Shown: positions 42,190 to 50,944 of the stretch, in pieces | Layout: every line of letters begins with the position of its first letter | Numbering within the stretch: position 1 is the stretch's first letter | Assembly: GCA_023254175.1 (NCBI GenBank) | Contig: JALQYJ010000097.1 | Span: 1 to 60,408 of the forward strand | DNA length: 60,408 nt | Direction: 5' to 3' | Source: Runella sp. | Lineage (GTDB): Bacteria > Bacteroidota > Bacteroidia > Cytophagales > Spirosomataceae | Position numbers and translations under genes: made by a program | The notes under the pieces: generated by a model | What the model was told of the DNA's origin: nothing | Database searches by the model: none | The model's input: the letters and a program-made list of their open reading frames with translations, nothing else

Positions 42190-45100
42190 TTATTTGATAC
42201 GAGTTGCTTTAGTTGTAAACATGCCCATCATTGAGCCCTTCACGTTATCTGCGTCCACTTTTTCAAGGTTGACGTTGATGTTGAATCCTGACATTTTGAA
42301 GTAAATCATGATTTTACCGTCAGTTTCTTCCACTTTTTCGAGGGTTTCGGCAGGAATATCGCCCGTTTTTGGTTTAATCGTCCCTGTCAGTTTACCATCC
42401 TTGCGCTCTAGTCTTAGATTCATCACGGCATCCCCCTGAGGCGTACCCATGAAGGTTGTCTCCCAAGCCCCCACAAAGAAATCGGCTTGTTCTGAGGTAG
42501 CTTCTGCGGCTTTAGGTGCGGCCTCTTCTTCACTACTTCCTGCGAGTTTGAATTCACTACCCATCACTACCATCAACGAACCTTCCGCTTTCGGATTCAC
42601 AAACACCGCAAAGATATTATGTAGCTTACCGTCATTGGGTCCATCATTGATGGGAATTTTTACCATTTTAGGCGTAAAGTCCATTTTATCCGAAGCCTCA
42701 AGGAAGTCCGACTTACCAATGACCTTGCCCGTTGGGCTGTCAATGCGCAATTCAATCGCCCCTCCCGCCGCATTTAATTGCGGTTTTGGCGCAGTTGCCA
42801 TCACAATTAATTCCGTAATTCCATTCAAATCAACTTCTTTCATAGCCATATACGCTCCTGATTTTGCAGGAATTGCCAGGTTATTTCCTCCAAAGGCCAT
42901 TTTGTTTACGTCGTTGTAAACATCAAACCCGTGAGCATCTACCTTCGAGTTGCGAAGGGTAAACGTTTGTTCCGAACGAAGTGCAGGCAAACCGTTGGCA
43001 CCTTGATCTTCGTAAGCCGCCCGCACGATATATACCCCTTTGTTTTTGTCGGCAGCAGGTGCTTTTGCAACGTAGGAACCATTCAAAGGCATTGATTTTG
43101 CTTTGGGTTTTTCGTTGGCAATGTTTAAAATATACTTCACCATCTCCGACGCATCGGCAGTAGAAAGTTGTGGGTGACCCGCCATCGCGGTTTCGCCCCA
43201 AACGCCACTTCCACCCGAAATCACCTTTTTCGTCAATTTCTCCAAAGCTGAGTTATCTCCTTTGTATTTATTGGCCACATCGCGGTAAGTGGGGCCAATC
43301 GACTTTTTGTCGATGCTATGGCACGCCATGCAATCGCTTGCCTGAATCAGTTTCTTACCCGTCGCAAAGGCCGCACTGGCATCCGCCGAACGGTGCCCCA
43401 TCGCAATCATGTTTTTATCAAAGCCTTCGGCTAGGTAATCAATGCTCACCGCCACGTTTTCAGGGTCGATTCCCTTGCCTACTGTACCATCTTCTTTATC
43501 GCTTACTTTGATGTCATAATTGAACTTACGGTTGGCTATGTAAAAAGATCTGTTGCTTTTGGGCATTTCAAGGCTTAAAACGGGAGGTTCGTTCCCCGCT
43601 GTAATTTCCATCGACTGCGTATTTAAGCCACCTTTACCATCATCAACGGTCAAGGTAGCCTTGTAAATACCTGCTTTCGCAAGGGTCACGTTGGCATCTT
43701 GAGTCGTCACAATTTTATTAAATCCAGCCTTTGAGGTAATTTTCCACGTATATTTCAAAGCGTCGCCGTCAGCATCGGTCGTGCCTTTGGCCGATAATTT
43801 CAGATTAAACGGAACTGCGCCTCCCATCTGATTGGCGGCTAACTGAATTTGTGGTTTGCGATTTCCACCATTGTACTCTATACGTACTAAACGTGCATCG
43901 TCGTTGGCCGTAAACCAGCCCGAACCGTATTCGAGTATGTACAGGTCACCATTCTCCGCAAATTCCATGTCCATTGGGTTGCTAAATTTGTAGCTTGGCA
44001 TGAAGCGTTCCATTGAAGCATAGTTGCCATTTTTGTCAAAACTCACGGCCATAATCCAGCCGCGCATCCATTCGTAGGCAAAGAATTTACCATCGTAATA
44101 GGCGGGAAAAGCTCGCGACGCAGTAGCAAACATTTCTTTGTTATAAACAGGCCCTGCCATTGGGTTACATCCACCACTTCCCAACAACGGGAACTCATCG
44201 CTCTTACCGTAAGTGTACCAAATCATGGCACCTTTAGCTTCGGGAAGTTGGATTAGACCTGTATTATTGGGCGAATTGTTGACAGGTTTGAACACATCCC
44301 ATTTTTCGCCTGATTGCTTGGTTTCAAAATTAAACTTATTGTACGGCTGATTGTTTCCCACAAAGTGCGGCCAACCATAGTTACCAGATGCAGATGCCTG
44401 CCCAAACTCACAAGTACCCGCTGCCCCGCGATTTGGGTCGGATTTAGAAGCATCAGGGCCTACATCCCCCCAATATAACTTGCCCGTTTTTTGGTCAACC
44501 GAAATCCGGAATGGATTACGGTGACCCATCGTATAAATTTCAGGACGGGTTTTGTCCATACCCTTAGCAAATAGGTTACCTTCTGGAATGGTGTACGTTC
44601 CATCAGGCTGAGGTTTAATTCTCAGAATCTTACCTCGCAAGTCGTTAGTATTAGCCGACGATTTTTGGGCATCCCAGGGGCTGCGGCCTGGGCGTTCGTC
44701 ACTTGGGCTATATCCATTTGAAGCATGGGGGTTGGTATTATCGCCCGTGCTTAGGTAAAGGTTTCCTGCCTTGTCCCAGTCAATTGCTCCCCCCGTGTGG
44801 CAACATTCTTCGCGTTGAGTTTCGACTTTCAATATTTCTTTTTCAGAATCCATCAACAGTTCATCGCCTTTCATCGTAAAGCGCGAAAGCACGTTGTACG
44901 AGCCTTTGGTTGAAGAATAATACAGATAAATCCATTGGTTTTGGGCAAATTTCGGGTCTTTACCCAAACCAAGCACACCATCTTCGGCTACTGATTCTTT
45001 CCCTTCGCGGTTGACGTACTTTAAACTAACGGGAAGTTTCGCAATCGTTTTGAGTTGTTTAGTTTTGTTGTTGTAGAGGCGAATTTCTCCTTTTCGTTGG

Positions 45101-45981
45101 ATAAACAACACCCGGTCTTTATCCAACACCGTCAACTCCATTGGTTCGTCCAATTTTTCTTCCAACACCACCTTGGTAAAACGGTTTTCTTCAGGACGCG
45201 ATTTAGTAAAATCAAGCGGTTTAGGAGAATTCCCGCCTATAGCGTACTGAATTCCTGCCCACAAGTGATTGAGGAAAAGCACTTCCGAAAACGACTCATC
45301 GGTATGACCCATTGCAGTATAAAAAGCCCGTCCACCGTCATACTCTTGGTACCAGCTCATAGGATGATAATCAGGGTTTTTACCACCAATATAGGTTTTT
45401 TCGTCAATTGTGAGTACGACATTGATTTTAGGAGAAATATCCTTAAAGCTATAAAACTCATCGGTGCGTTCAAATTCATCAGGCATTCCTTTGGTAGCCC
45501 AGTGGTTTTTAAGTTTAACGATGAATTTTCCCTTCTGAACGTTGCTAGGCGTACTTGGGTGATCTAAAAAGTAAGCTCCCGCCAATTTTCCGTACCAAGG
45601 CCAATCGTATTCAGTGTCCGTTGCCGAGTGAATCCCTACATAACCACCTCCTGCCTGAACGTAACGTTCAAAAGCAACTTGCTGCTCGTCGTTTAAAATG
45701 TTACCTGTGGTATTTAAAAAGACAACGGCACTGTATTTTTTGAGATTAGGCTCATTGAACTGCGTCGCTTCTTCCGAAAAGCTAACGCCAAAGCCTTTTT
45801 CTTTCGCCATTTTTGCCAAAGCCACTTTACCTGCTTCAATGGATTGGTGACGAAACCCTTCCGTTTTGCTAAAAACCAAAACGTTTAATTTCGCCGTTTG
45901 TGCAACTAGGTGGTTAGTACAGAAAAGCAACAATAATGCTTTTACATATAGCCACCTACTTACATAAAGTAGCTGTTTCAT
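42190..45981 (-). CDS. ThuA / sugar-dehydrogenase / PKD / cytochrome c / CBM chimera
   Basis: 1263 residues with a signal peptide (cleavage near LVAQ, residue 28). In order: ThuA trehalose-utilisation/glutamine-amidotransferase-like domain (about 30-245; KTEGFRHQSIEAGKVAL, GGGYVGIHSATDTEYDWPWY); PQQ-dependent glucose/sorbosone dehydrogenase-like beta-propeller (about 260-700; HTGGAIDWDKAGNLYLS, MGHRNPFRISVD); PKD domain (about 705-785); cytochrome c class I with CMACHSIDKKS (about residue 880); a CBM6-like region (about 950-1135); and a C-terminal domain (1165-1263) repeated twice in the next gene. It should oxidise a sugar in the periplasm, passing electrons to its own heme. A palindromic operator and -7 box lie upstream, divergent from the Nudix regulator. 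Confidence 0.85.
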   Translation of the reverse strand: MKQLLYVSRWLYVKALLLLFCTNHLVAQTAKLNVLVFSKTEGFRHQSIEAGKVALAKMAKEKGFGVSFSEEATQFNEPNLKKYSAVVFLNTTGNILNDEQQVAFERYVQAGGGYVGIHSATDTEYDWPWYGKLAGAYFLDHPSTPSNVQKGKFIVKLKNHWATKGMPDEFERTDEFYSFKDISPKINVVLTIDEKTYIGGKNPDYHPMSWYQEYDGGRAFYTAMGHTDESFSEVLFLNHLWAGIQYAIGGNSPKPLDFTKSRPEENRFTKVVLEEKLDEPMELTVLDKDRVLFIQRKGEIRLYNNKTKQLKTIAKLPVSLKYVNREGKESVAEDGVLGLGKDPKFAQNQWIYLYYSSTKGSYNVLSRFTMKGDELLMDSEKEILKVETQREECCHTGGAIDWDKAGNLYLSTGDNTNPHASNGYSPSDERPGRSPWDAQKSSANTNDLRGKILRIKPQPDGTYTIPEGNLFAKGMDKTRPEIYTMGHRNPFRISVDQKTGKLYWGDVGPDASKSDPNRGAAGTCEFGQASASGNYGWPHFVGNNQPYNKFNFETKQSGEKWDVFKPVNNSPNNTGLIQLPEAKGAMIWYTYGKSDEFPLLGSGGCNPMAGPVYNKEMFATASRAFPAYYDGKFFAYEWMRGWIMAVSFDKNGNYASMERFMPSYKFSNPMDMEFAENGDLYILEYGSGWFTANDDARLVRIEYNGGNRKPQIQLAANQMGGAVPFNLKLSAKGTTDADGDALKYTWKITSKAGFNKIVTTQDANVTLAKAGIYKATLTVDDGKGGLNTQSMEITAGNEPPVLSLEMPKSNRSFYIANRKFNYDIKVSDKEDGTVGKGIDPENVAVSIDYLAEGFDKNMIAMGHRSADASAAFATGKKLIQASDCMACHSIDKKSIGPTYRDVANKYKGDNSALEKLTKKVISGGSGVWGETAMAGHPQLSTADASEMVKYILNIANEKPKAKSMPLNGSYVAKAPAADKNKGVYIVRAAYEDQGANGLPALRSEQTFTLRNSKVDAHGFDVYNDVNKMAFGGNNLAIPAKSGAYMAMKEVDLNGITELIVMATAPKPQLNAAGGAIELRIDSPTGKVIGKSDFLEASDKMDFTPKMVKIPINDGPNDGKLHNIFAVFVNPKAEGSLMVVMGSEFKLAGSSEEEAAPKAAEATSEQADFFVGAWETTFMGTPQGDAVMNLRLERKDGKLTGTIKPKTGDIPAETLEKVEETDGKIMIYFKMSGFNINVNLEKVDADNVKGSMMGMFTTKATRIK

Positions 45982-46024
45982 AGGAAATTGTTGGTATAAA
46001 TTACTGATAGATTAATTTTTAGAA

Positions 46025-46032
46025 CAAAAGTA
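46025..46032 (-). promoter_or_regulatory. -7 box of the ThuA chimera gene
   Basis: TACTTTTG on the minus strand (exact TAnnTTTG). The operator begins 13 bp upstream and covers the -33 region. Confidence 0.55.
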
Positions 46033-46045
46033 GAAGAAATATCTT

Positions 46046-46070
46046 TTATTGTCTATTTTAGAGACAATAA
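46046..46070. promoter_or_regulatory. Palindromic operator, copy 1 (TTATTGTCT-N7-AGACAATAA)
   Basis: A perfect 9-bp inverted repeat with 7-bp spacer, identical in arms and spacing to the copy at 57009-57033. It lies in the divergent region between the ThuA chimera and the Nudix regulator, a typical place for the regulator's own site. Binding is inferred. Confidence 0.7.
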
Positions 46071-46133
46071 ATTTTTCATTATTTTGCCTTTGAAGAGTAC
46101 CTCTTTGTAAGAGGTAAAAAATCTGGATAAACA

Positions 46134-46141
46134 TACCTTTG
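46134..46141 (+). promoter_or_regulatory. -7 box of the Nudix-type regulator
   Basis: TACCTTTG, an exact TAnnTTTG match, 64 bp upstream of the ATG at 46206. The nearest TTTG upstream (46104-46107) is 26 bp away, longer than usual. Confidence 0.45.
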
Positions 46142-46205
46142 TACTAAATTTAAGTTTTTCAAAAATTGGCCGTTTCCAAATTTGCAATTCCTAAAACCAC
46201 GCCCT

Positions 46206-46979
46206 ATGAAGTTATTTAATGAAGAATATTTTATTCGCCAGCTCTCTATCGATTGTGTTATTTTTGGTTATCAAGAATTGGAATTAAAGGTCTTAGTTTC
46301 TAGAGTTGCTCTTCCTAACTCCGTCTGGACACTTCCTGGGGGGTTTATCAGGCAAGAGGAAAGTATTGACTTAGCCGCCCAACGTATTTTGGAAGAACGC
46401 ACAGGACTCACTGACATTTACCTAGAGCAATATCGGGTATTTGGGGAGCCATCTCGTATCAACCACGAAATCGTTGAGGGTTTCAACAACATGAAAAAAG
46501 AATGGCTAAGTAAAAGTATGTTAGACGAAAGTAGTTTCCAATGGCTCTCCAAACGCTTTGTTTCGATTGGCTATTATGCCTTGGTAGACATCAACAAAGT
46601 GAGCCCTCGAAAAGGAATGCTTGATACTTCCGTTGATTGGTACAATGTGAAGGAACTACCAACAATGATTATGGACCACAACGAAATGGTCGATGCCGCG
46701 CTGGAAACTCTCCGACAAAACCTTGACCAAAAGCTCATTGGCTTTAATCTTTTACCCGAAACGTTCACGATGCGAGAAGTACAAGAACTGTACGAAGCGG
46801 TGTATGACAAACCTTTTGCCCGCAACAATTTCCAAAAGAAAATGCTCGACCTGAACGTACTCGAACGCCTCGAAAAGAAATTTACAGGGGCGCAGAATAA
46901 GGCGCCGTATTTGTACCGGTTCCAAAAAGTAACTCAACAAAGCATGGAAGAGCCGCAGGTTATTGAAAATCTTTCGTAA
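46206..46979 (+). CDS. Nudix-domain transcriptional regulator (NrtR/AraR-like)
   Basis: 257 residues from ATG 46206 (MKLFNEEYFIRQLSIDCVIF); the upstream in-frame codons to 46182 are not family-like. Residues 1-150 are a Nudix fold, but the Nudix box GGFIRQEESIDLAAQRILEE keeps only part of the GX5EX7REUXEE residues, so hydrolysis is unlikely and ligand sensing more likely. Residues 165-245 are a winged helix (FTMREVQELYEAVYDKPFAR, then NFQKKMLDLNVLERL), as in NrtR and the Bacteroides arabinose regulator AraR. It is divergent from the sugar-dehydrogenase chimera and next to a rhamnosidase operon that shares the same operator, so it likely senses a sugar. Confidence 0.85.
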   Translation: MKLFNEEYFIRQLSIDCVIFGYQELELKVLVSRVALPNSVWTLPGGFIRQEESIDLAAQRILEERTGLTDIYLEQYRVFGEPSRINHEIVEGFNNMKKEWLSKSMLDESSFQWLSKRFVSIGYYALVDINKVSPRKGMLDTSVDWYNVKELPTMIMDHNEMVDAALETLRQNLDQKLIGFNLLPETFTMREVQELYEAVYDKPFARNNFQKKMLDLNVLERLEKKFTGAQNKAPYLYRFQKVTQQSMEEPQVIENLS

Positions 46980-47010
46980 TTTCAAATTGTGACACGCTCT
47001 GCTCAATCGC

Positions 47011-47504
47011 ATGCACGAAGCTTTGATAAATTACATCGACCGTCAGTTAGCAACGCCGTTGTCTGAGGATGAAATTACGCGTATCAAGAAGACCTTTGTT
47101 CCCAAAAAACTCCAAAAACACCAGTATTTTCTTCAAGAAGGCGACATCTGCAAAGTGACAGGGTTTGTCAAAAAAGAGGCCATGCGCCAGTACACCGTTG
47201 ATAAATCGGGTAAAGAATATATTTTGGGTTTGTACATTGAAAATTGGTGAATCGCCGACCGCGAAAGCTTTACCCAAAACACCCCGTCATTGTACAACAT
47301 TGATGCTTTTGAGGATACCGAGTTTGTGGTAGTGACGCAGGAAGCATTTCAACACTCATTGAAGCCGAACAACGTCTGGCCGATTTAGAGAGAACCTATC
47401 CAGCATTTTTACTCGGTATCAGTGAATTACTGGAGGGGGTAGGTCTATTGTTTCCTTCTTTCCTCAGAGTCAAGCCTATACTTACCACCCCTTGCCGCTG
47501 CTAG
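47011..47504 (+). pseudogene. Decayed Crp/Fnr-family regulator gene
   Basis: Frame 1 gives a cyclic-nucleotide-binding domain start (LQKHQYFLQEGDICKVTGFV; DKSGKEYILGLYIENW) and hits TGA at 47248-47250, where relatives have a second Trp (ENWW). The same frame continues IADRESFTQNTPSLYNIDAF and EDTEFVVVTQEAF to a stop at 47386. A second frame contains IEAEQRLADLERTYPAFL, from the dimerisation-helix region. A section between them and the helix-turn-helix are missing. So it carries a nonsense mutation, a frameshift and a deletion. It starts 31 bp after the Nudix regulator on the same strand. Confidence 0.75.
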
Positions 47505-47528
47505 TTTGGCCGTAGTGATAGACCGTTA

Positions 47529-47554
47529 TAAGAGGCGAGTTGCCCCGCCTCTTA
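47529..47554. terminator. Terminator at the end of the rhamnosidase operon
   Basis: TAAGAGGCG and CGCCTCTTA form a 9-bp stem with an 8-nt loop between the Crp/Fnr remnant (plus) and the GH106 gene (minus), so it can serve both strands. Confidence 0.6.
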
Positions 47555-47574
47555 CTTTTCATTGATAATTTCTC

Positions 47575-50500
47575 CTATTTTACTTGCACTACCTTCACCT
47601 CACCAATTAAACCTGAGGGAACCAAAGGCGAATCTTTGCGGTAAAACGGCATGGTTGTGAAGGTCGTTTTTTGCTTAACATCGGGCTGCGCATCCCCCAC
47701 AAGGCGGTTGACCCAATTATTGGTAACATTGATTTGAAGGTTATTCTCACCTTCTTTCACCGCCGAAGTAACGTCGATTTTATACGGTTTTTTCCAAACG
47801 GTTCCTACGTTTTTACCGTTCACAATGACCTCCGCGATATTTTTAACATCGCCCAAATCGAGGATAGCAGCCTTTCCCCCAATGGGGGTATTTATTTGAA
47901 AATTATTCTCATAAGTGGCTGTACCTGAAAAGTATTTTACGTCAGTATCTGCATTTTCACTCCATGACGTCAGTTTATCCATCGTTACATTTTTACCTGC
48001 AATGCTTACTTTCCATGCTCCTGACATTTGGCTCAGGGGCGTTTCTTTAGTAGCAGGCTTGGTGTAGCTATTGACCGTGGCTTTGTCTTTGAAAACAACA
48101 AAAAACGCATCCCATGATTCAAATTTCAAAGGAACAATAGTGCGTCCAGCCTTCATTTGGTAACTCACCTTTTCGACTTTGCCTGTTTGTGCGTGCCATA
48201 TTTCTGGTACCCTACCCGTTATTCGGAAACTTACCTCGGCATTGGTAGGGTTGTCGCTACGATTGTTTAACCAATAAATATCAGTCCCTTGGTCCTTCGA
48301 AAGCCCGTCCCCACTAACAGCAATTTGACGGTGGCGGTATAGGATTTTATTTGGGGTATTTGAAATAATTATGTCGGGTTGCATTCCGATTAGAGACAGG
48401 GCATGCCCTGTCTCTACATTGACGTTTGGATTTGACCAAATTTCATTTACAATCGACTGAAATTCAGACTCATTATCGGCCAAACTTGGCGATTTTAGCG
48501 GTTTTTCGCCTGCTACTTTTACCCCTGCTTTGACCAAATCACGAATTTTTTTCAAAACAGGCAGGGTCATCAGTTTCGCAGATTCATCCAACACCAGGAT
48601 GCTATACGTATTACCACTTTGCGCCACTAACTTCCCATTTTGAGCCTTAATCGCATTTAATAGTGCCGAAGAATTGACAAAATCGAACTCAAAACCCGCA
48701 GGAATAGCTGGCAATTTTTCTCGGCAAAGCCATGTGATATTGGTATTTTCTCCGTACAAATAAAGAATATCGGCTACGTTTTTACCTTGTTGTAGCATAT
48801 AGCTGCTTCTCCCCAAATAGCCCATCCACGCTTTGCCTCCCGCTTCGGCCCACGTCTCTTGGCGGGTAAAATACTGTCCAAATGGCCCAAGTGAAAAACC
48901 AGGTTTTTTATCATCGAGTGGTTGGTGAACGGAAGTGTGAATCACAAATCGGTTTAAACCCGACGCCATTTCCAAATCAGCAGTACGTTTCAATTTTTCA
49001 GGATATTCTTGAAAAGGTTTTCCCACCGACGTCATTGATTCTGCCGCCACGATGGTTTTACCATAAATATTAGCTACCGAAGCCGATTCACGAATATCTG
49101 CCTCACTCCGTACCTCCTCGTCGTTTCCTCCTGCCAAGCTCCCTGGCGTCCACATAGCCGACATCGGAATATCCGAATTGCGTTTTACATCCATACCATC
49201 GGCCAAATAAATCCGTCCACCTTCATGTGATTCAGTATAGCGTTTCATACCACGTTTCTTCAACTCTTCCCCAATCACATCATAGTGGTTTTCGGCAATC
49301 ATTTCGCCAATCGTTTTTCTGAAATCCCACAAGAATTTTTCACTTTCTTCTACATTCTTCACGATTCTACCCGTAAGCACCGGCACCCAAGGGCGTAAAT
49401 CGTACGCACGTCTTTTCTTAAATTCATCGGGCAGATTTTTGGTCCAGTTCATGTGCCCTGCCTCGTAACTATCCAAAACCATGTACTGCAATCCCTTTGC
49501 GCCCATCATTCCCCCTGTGGCATCTTTGTACATATCCAAGTAAGTATTAATATACCGACGTACCGCTTCTTTGTCAAGTTTATCCACTTCCAAACCTGTT
49601 GCCTCAGGCGAAGCAGGGTGGTTTTGGCGGCCAGTTAGTGAATACCCCAAACGCACAACCATCCAAGTAGACCCCTCACCCCCGGTGGGGGGATTCCAGT
49701 CGATTGTACCATCTGACTTCATTTTATCAGTTAAGTCGATTACATCAGACGTTGGAATCGCATCAACATCTCTTCCCTCATTAGGGAATAGGGGGCTTTC
49801 TTTCCAAGCTACAAAGCCTGCTTTATCTGCCGCTTGATCAATGCGCGACGTATTGAAAAGAACAAACTCCGAAATATTTGTCCCTTCGGGCTTGGGTTCT
49901 CCTGTTTGCCCCATCAGGGCCGCAATCGAATTGATGGTTCCTGGCAGAGTTTCAAAACAAATCCGCCAGTATTTGGCTGTAGTGGCAGGAATCCCAACCG
50001 TAATAAACGGCAAAGTACTGTTAGGCACTTTGACTACGGTTCTAAAATTTACCCCGTCGTCGCTTACTTTTAAACTACGATTGTTTGGTCCCCCGTTAAA
50101 TTCCGACAATTCGCCCGCAGGGCTCACCCCCACCGCAAACGCCTTGAAAGTTTGAGGAGTATCAAATGCATACTGTACCCACATATCTTTTCCGACCTCC
50201 ATAGGAGGCAAAAGGTAGGTTTTGTTCAAATCGTGGTCGAGCATCAGCTTTGTGTCAAAATCCCCTCCACTTTTGCTCATCTTTGGGTTCAACTCCATAA
50301 GATGCTTTTCGTTAGAGGGCAACTTATACGCAATCACGAGGGCATCGGCCGCAAAGCGAGGCATTTCACCCACAAATCCCCCCATCAATCCACCTGCAGC
50401 AGTTCCTACTTCCTGAAACTTACCTATCACATTAGGAAGCGAGGGAAGTTTTACGGTTTGTTTTTTTCCTCCTTCTACGAGCGTCTCAGCCCAAACATAC

Positions 50501-50898
50501 TTTTTCATGGCATCTTCAGGCTTTACCCAAGGTCCCCCTGTCACACTCCAACCTGGCGACCCCGCAATGGCCATTTCGAGCCCTTTTTGCTCGGCGAGTT
50601 CGGTCGTAAATTTAAACGCATCTTTCCAGTCGGGCGTCATAAAAACAAGTTTTTTGGGAACCACGACGGGCGTAAACAAGTTCGCGTCGAAGTTTTGAAA
50701 CCCGCCGATACCCACTCGTTGCATCCATTCTAAGTCTTTTTGGATGCCTTCTTTAGAGATATTACCGTTCATCCAATGCCACCAAACGCGCGGCTTAGCC
50801 GAGCTGGGAGGGGTCTGAAACTGGGTCTTGTCTTGGGCATAACCTCCTACATTCGACAAAAGTAGTAAGGCTAGAACAGCTTGAATTTTTGTTCTCAT
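47575..50898 (-). CDS. GH106-family glycoside hydrolase (alpha-L-rhamnosidase-like)
   Basis: 1107 residues with a signal peptide (ending GGYAQ). The start of the mature protein, PRVWWHWMNGNISKEGIQKD, then MQRVGIGGFQNFDAN, is the recognisable GH106 N-terminal barrel. Later landmarks are EMAIAGSPGWSVTGGPWVKP and KKRRAYDLRPWVPVLTGRIV; the C-terminus is a jelly-roll sandwich (AEVIVNGKNVGTVWKKPYKI). GH106 enzymes remove alpha-L-rhamnose from rhamnogalacturonan and other glycans or glycosides. It is the last gene of the five-gene operon. Odd point: a 26-bp perfect palindrome at 48391-48416 lies in frame, encoding VETGHALSL, and looks like a dispersed repeat inserted in the coding region. Two GC-rich palindromic stretches (about 49675-49690 and 49777-49797) may be similar. 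Confidence 0.85.
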   Translation of the reverse strand: MRTKIQAVLALLLLSNVGGYAQDKTQFQTPPSSAKPRVWWHWMNGNISKEGIQKDLEWMQRVGIGGFQNFDANLFTPVVVPKKLVFMTPDWKDAFKFTTELAEQKGLEMAIAGSPGWSVTGGPWVKPEDAMKKYVWAETLVEGGKKQTVKLPSLPNVIGKFQEVGTAAGGLMGGFVGEMPRFAADALVIAYKLPSNEKHLMELNPKMSKSGGDFDTKLMLDHDLNKTYLLPPMEVGKDMWVQYAFDTPQTFKAFAVGVSPAGELSEFNGGPNNRSLKVSDDGVNFRTVVKVPNSTLPFITVGIPATTAKYWRICFETLPGTINSIAALMGQTGEPKPEGTNISEFVLFNTSRIDQAADKAGFVAWKESPLFPNEGRDVDAIPTSDVIDLTDKMKSDGTIDWNPPTGGEGSTWMVVRLGYSLTGRQNHPASPEATGLEVDKLDKEAVRRYINTYLDMYKDATGGMMGAKGLQYMVLDSYEAGHMNWTKNLPDEFKKRRAYDLRPWVPVLTGRIVKNVEESEKFLWDFRKTIGEMIAENHYDVIGEELKKRGMKRYTESHEGGRIYLADGMDVKRNSDIPMSAMWTPGSLAGGNDEEVRSEADIRESASVANIYGKTIVAAESMTSVGKPFQEYPEKLKRTADLEMASGLNRFVIHTSVHQPLDDKKPGFSLGPFGQYFTRQETWAEAGGKAWMGYLGRSSYMLQQGKNVADILYLYGENTNITWLCREKLPAIPAGFEFDFVNSSALLNAIKAQNGKLVAQSGNTYSILVLDESAKLMTLPVLKKIRDLVKAGVKVAGEKPLKSPSLADNESEFQSIVNEIWSNPNVNVETGHALSLIGMQPDIIISNTPNKILYRHRQIAVSGDGLSKDQGTDIYWLNNRSDNPTNAEVSFRITGRVPEIWHAQTGKVEKVSYQMKAGRTIVPLKFESWDAFFVVFKDKATVNSYTKPATKETPLSQMSGAWKVSIAGKNVTMDKLTSWSENADTDVKYFSGTATYENNFQINTPIGGKAAILDLGDVKNIAEVIVNGKNVGTVWKKPYKIDVTSAVKEGENNLQINVTNNWVNRLVGDAQPDVKQKTTFTTMPFYRKDSPLVPSGLIGEVKVVQVK
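48391..48416. repeat. 26-bp perfect palindrome inside GH106
   Basis: TAGAGACAGGGCA joined directly to its reverse complement. This shape (GTAGAGAC...GTCTCTAC around a variable core) is one I associate with a dispersed repeat in other genomes, including cyanobacteria. It is in frame with the coding sequence. Confidence 0.75.
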
Positions 50899-50944
50899 TC
50901 AATTAGAGTTATTGGTAAAAAGGAGCGCACACTAGCTACCTACC

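Noticed and set aside
46046-46070. Operator as an intrinsic terminator
   Set aside because: The stem has no T-run on either strand and lies between divergent starts, and its exact match at 57009 favours a protein-binding site.
50152-50733. Plus-strand open frame of 193 codons
   Set aside because: Antisense shadow of the GH106 N-terminal region; no start context or motif.
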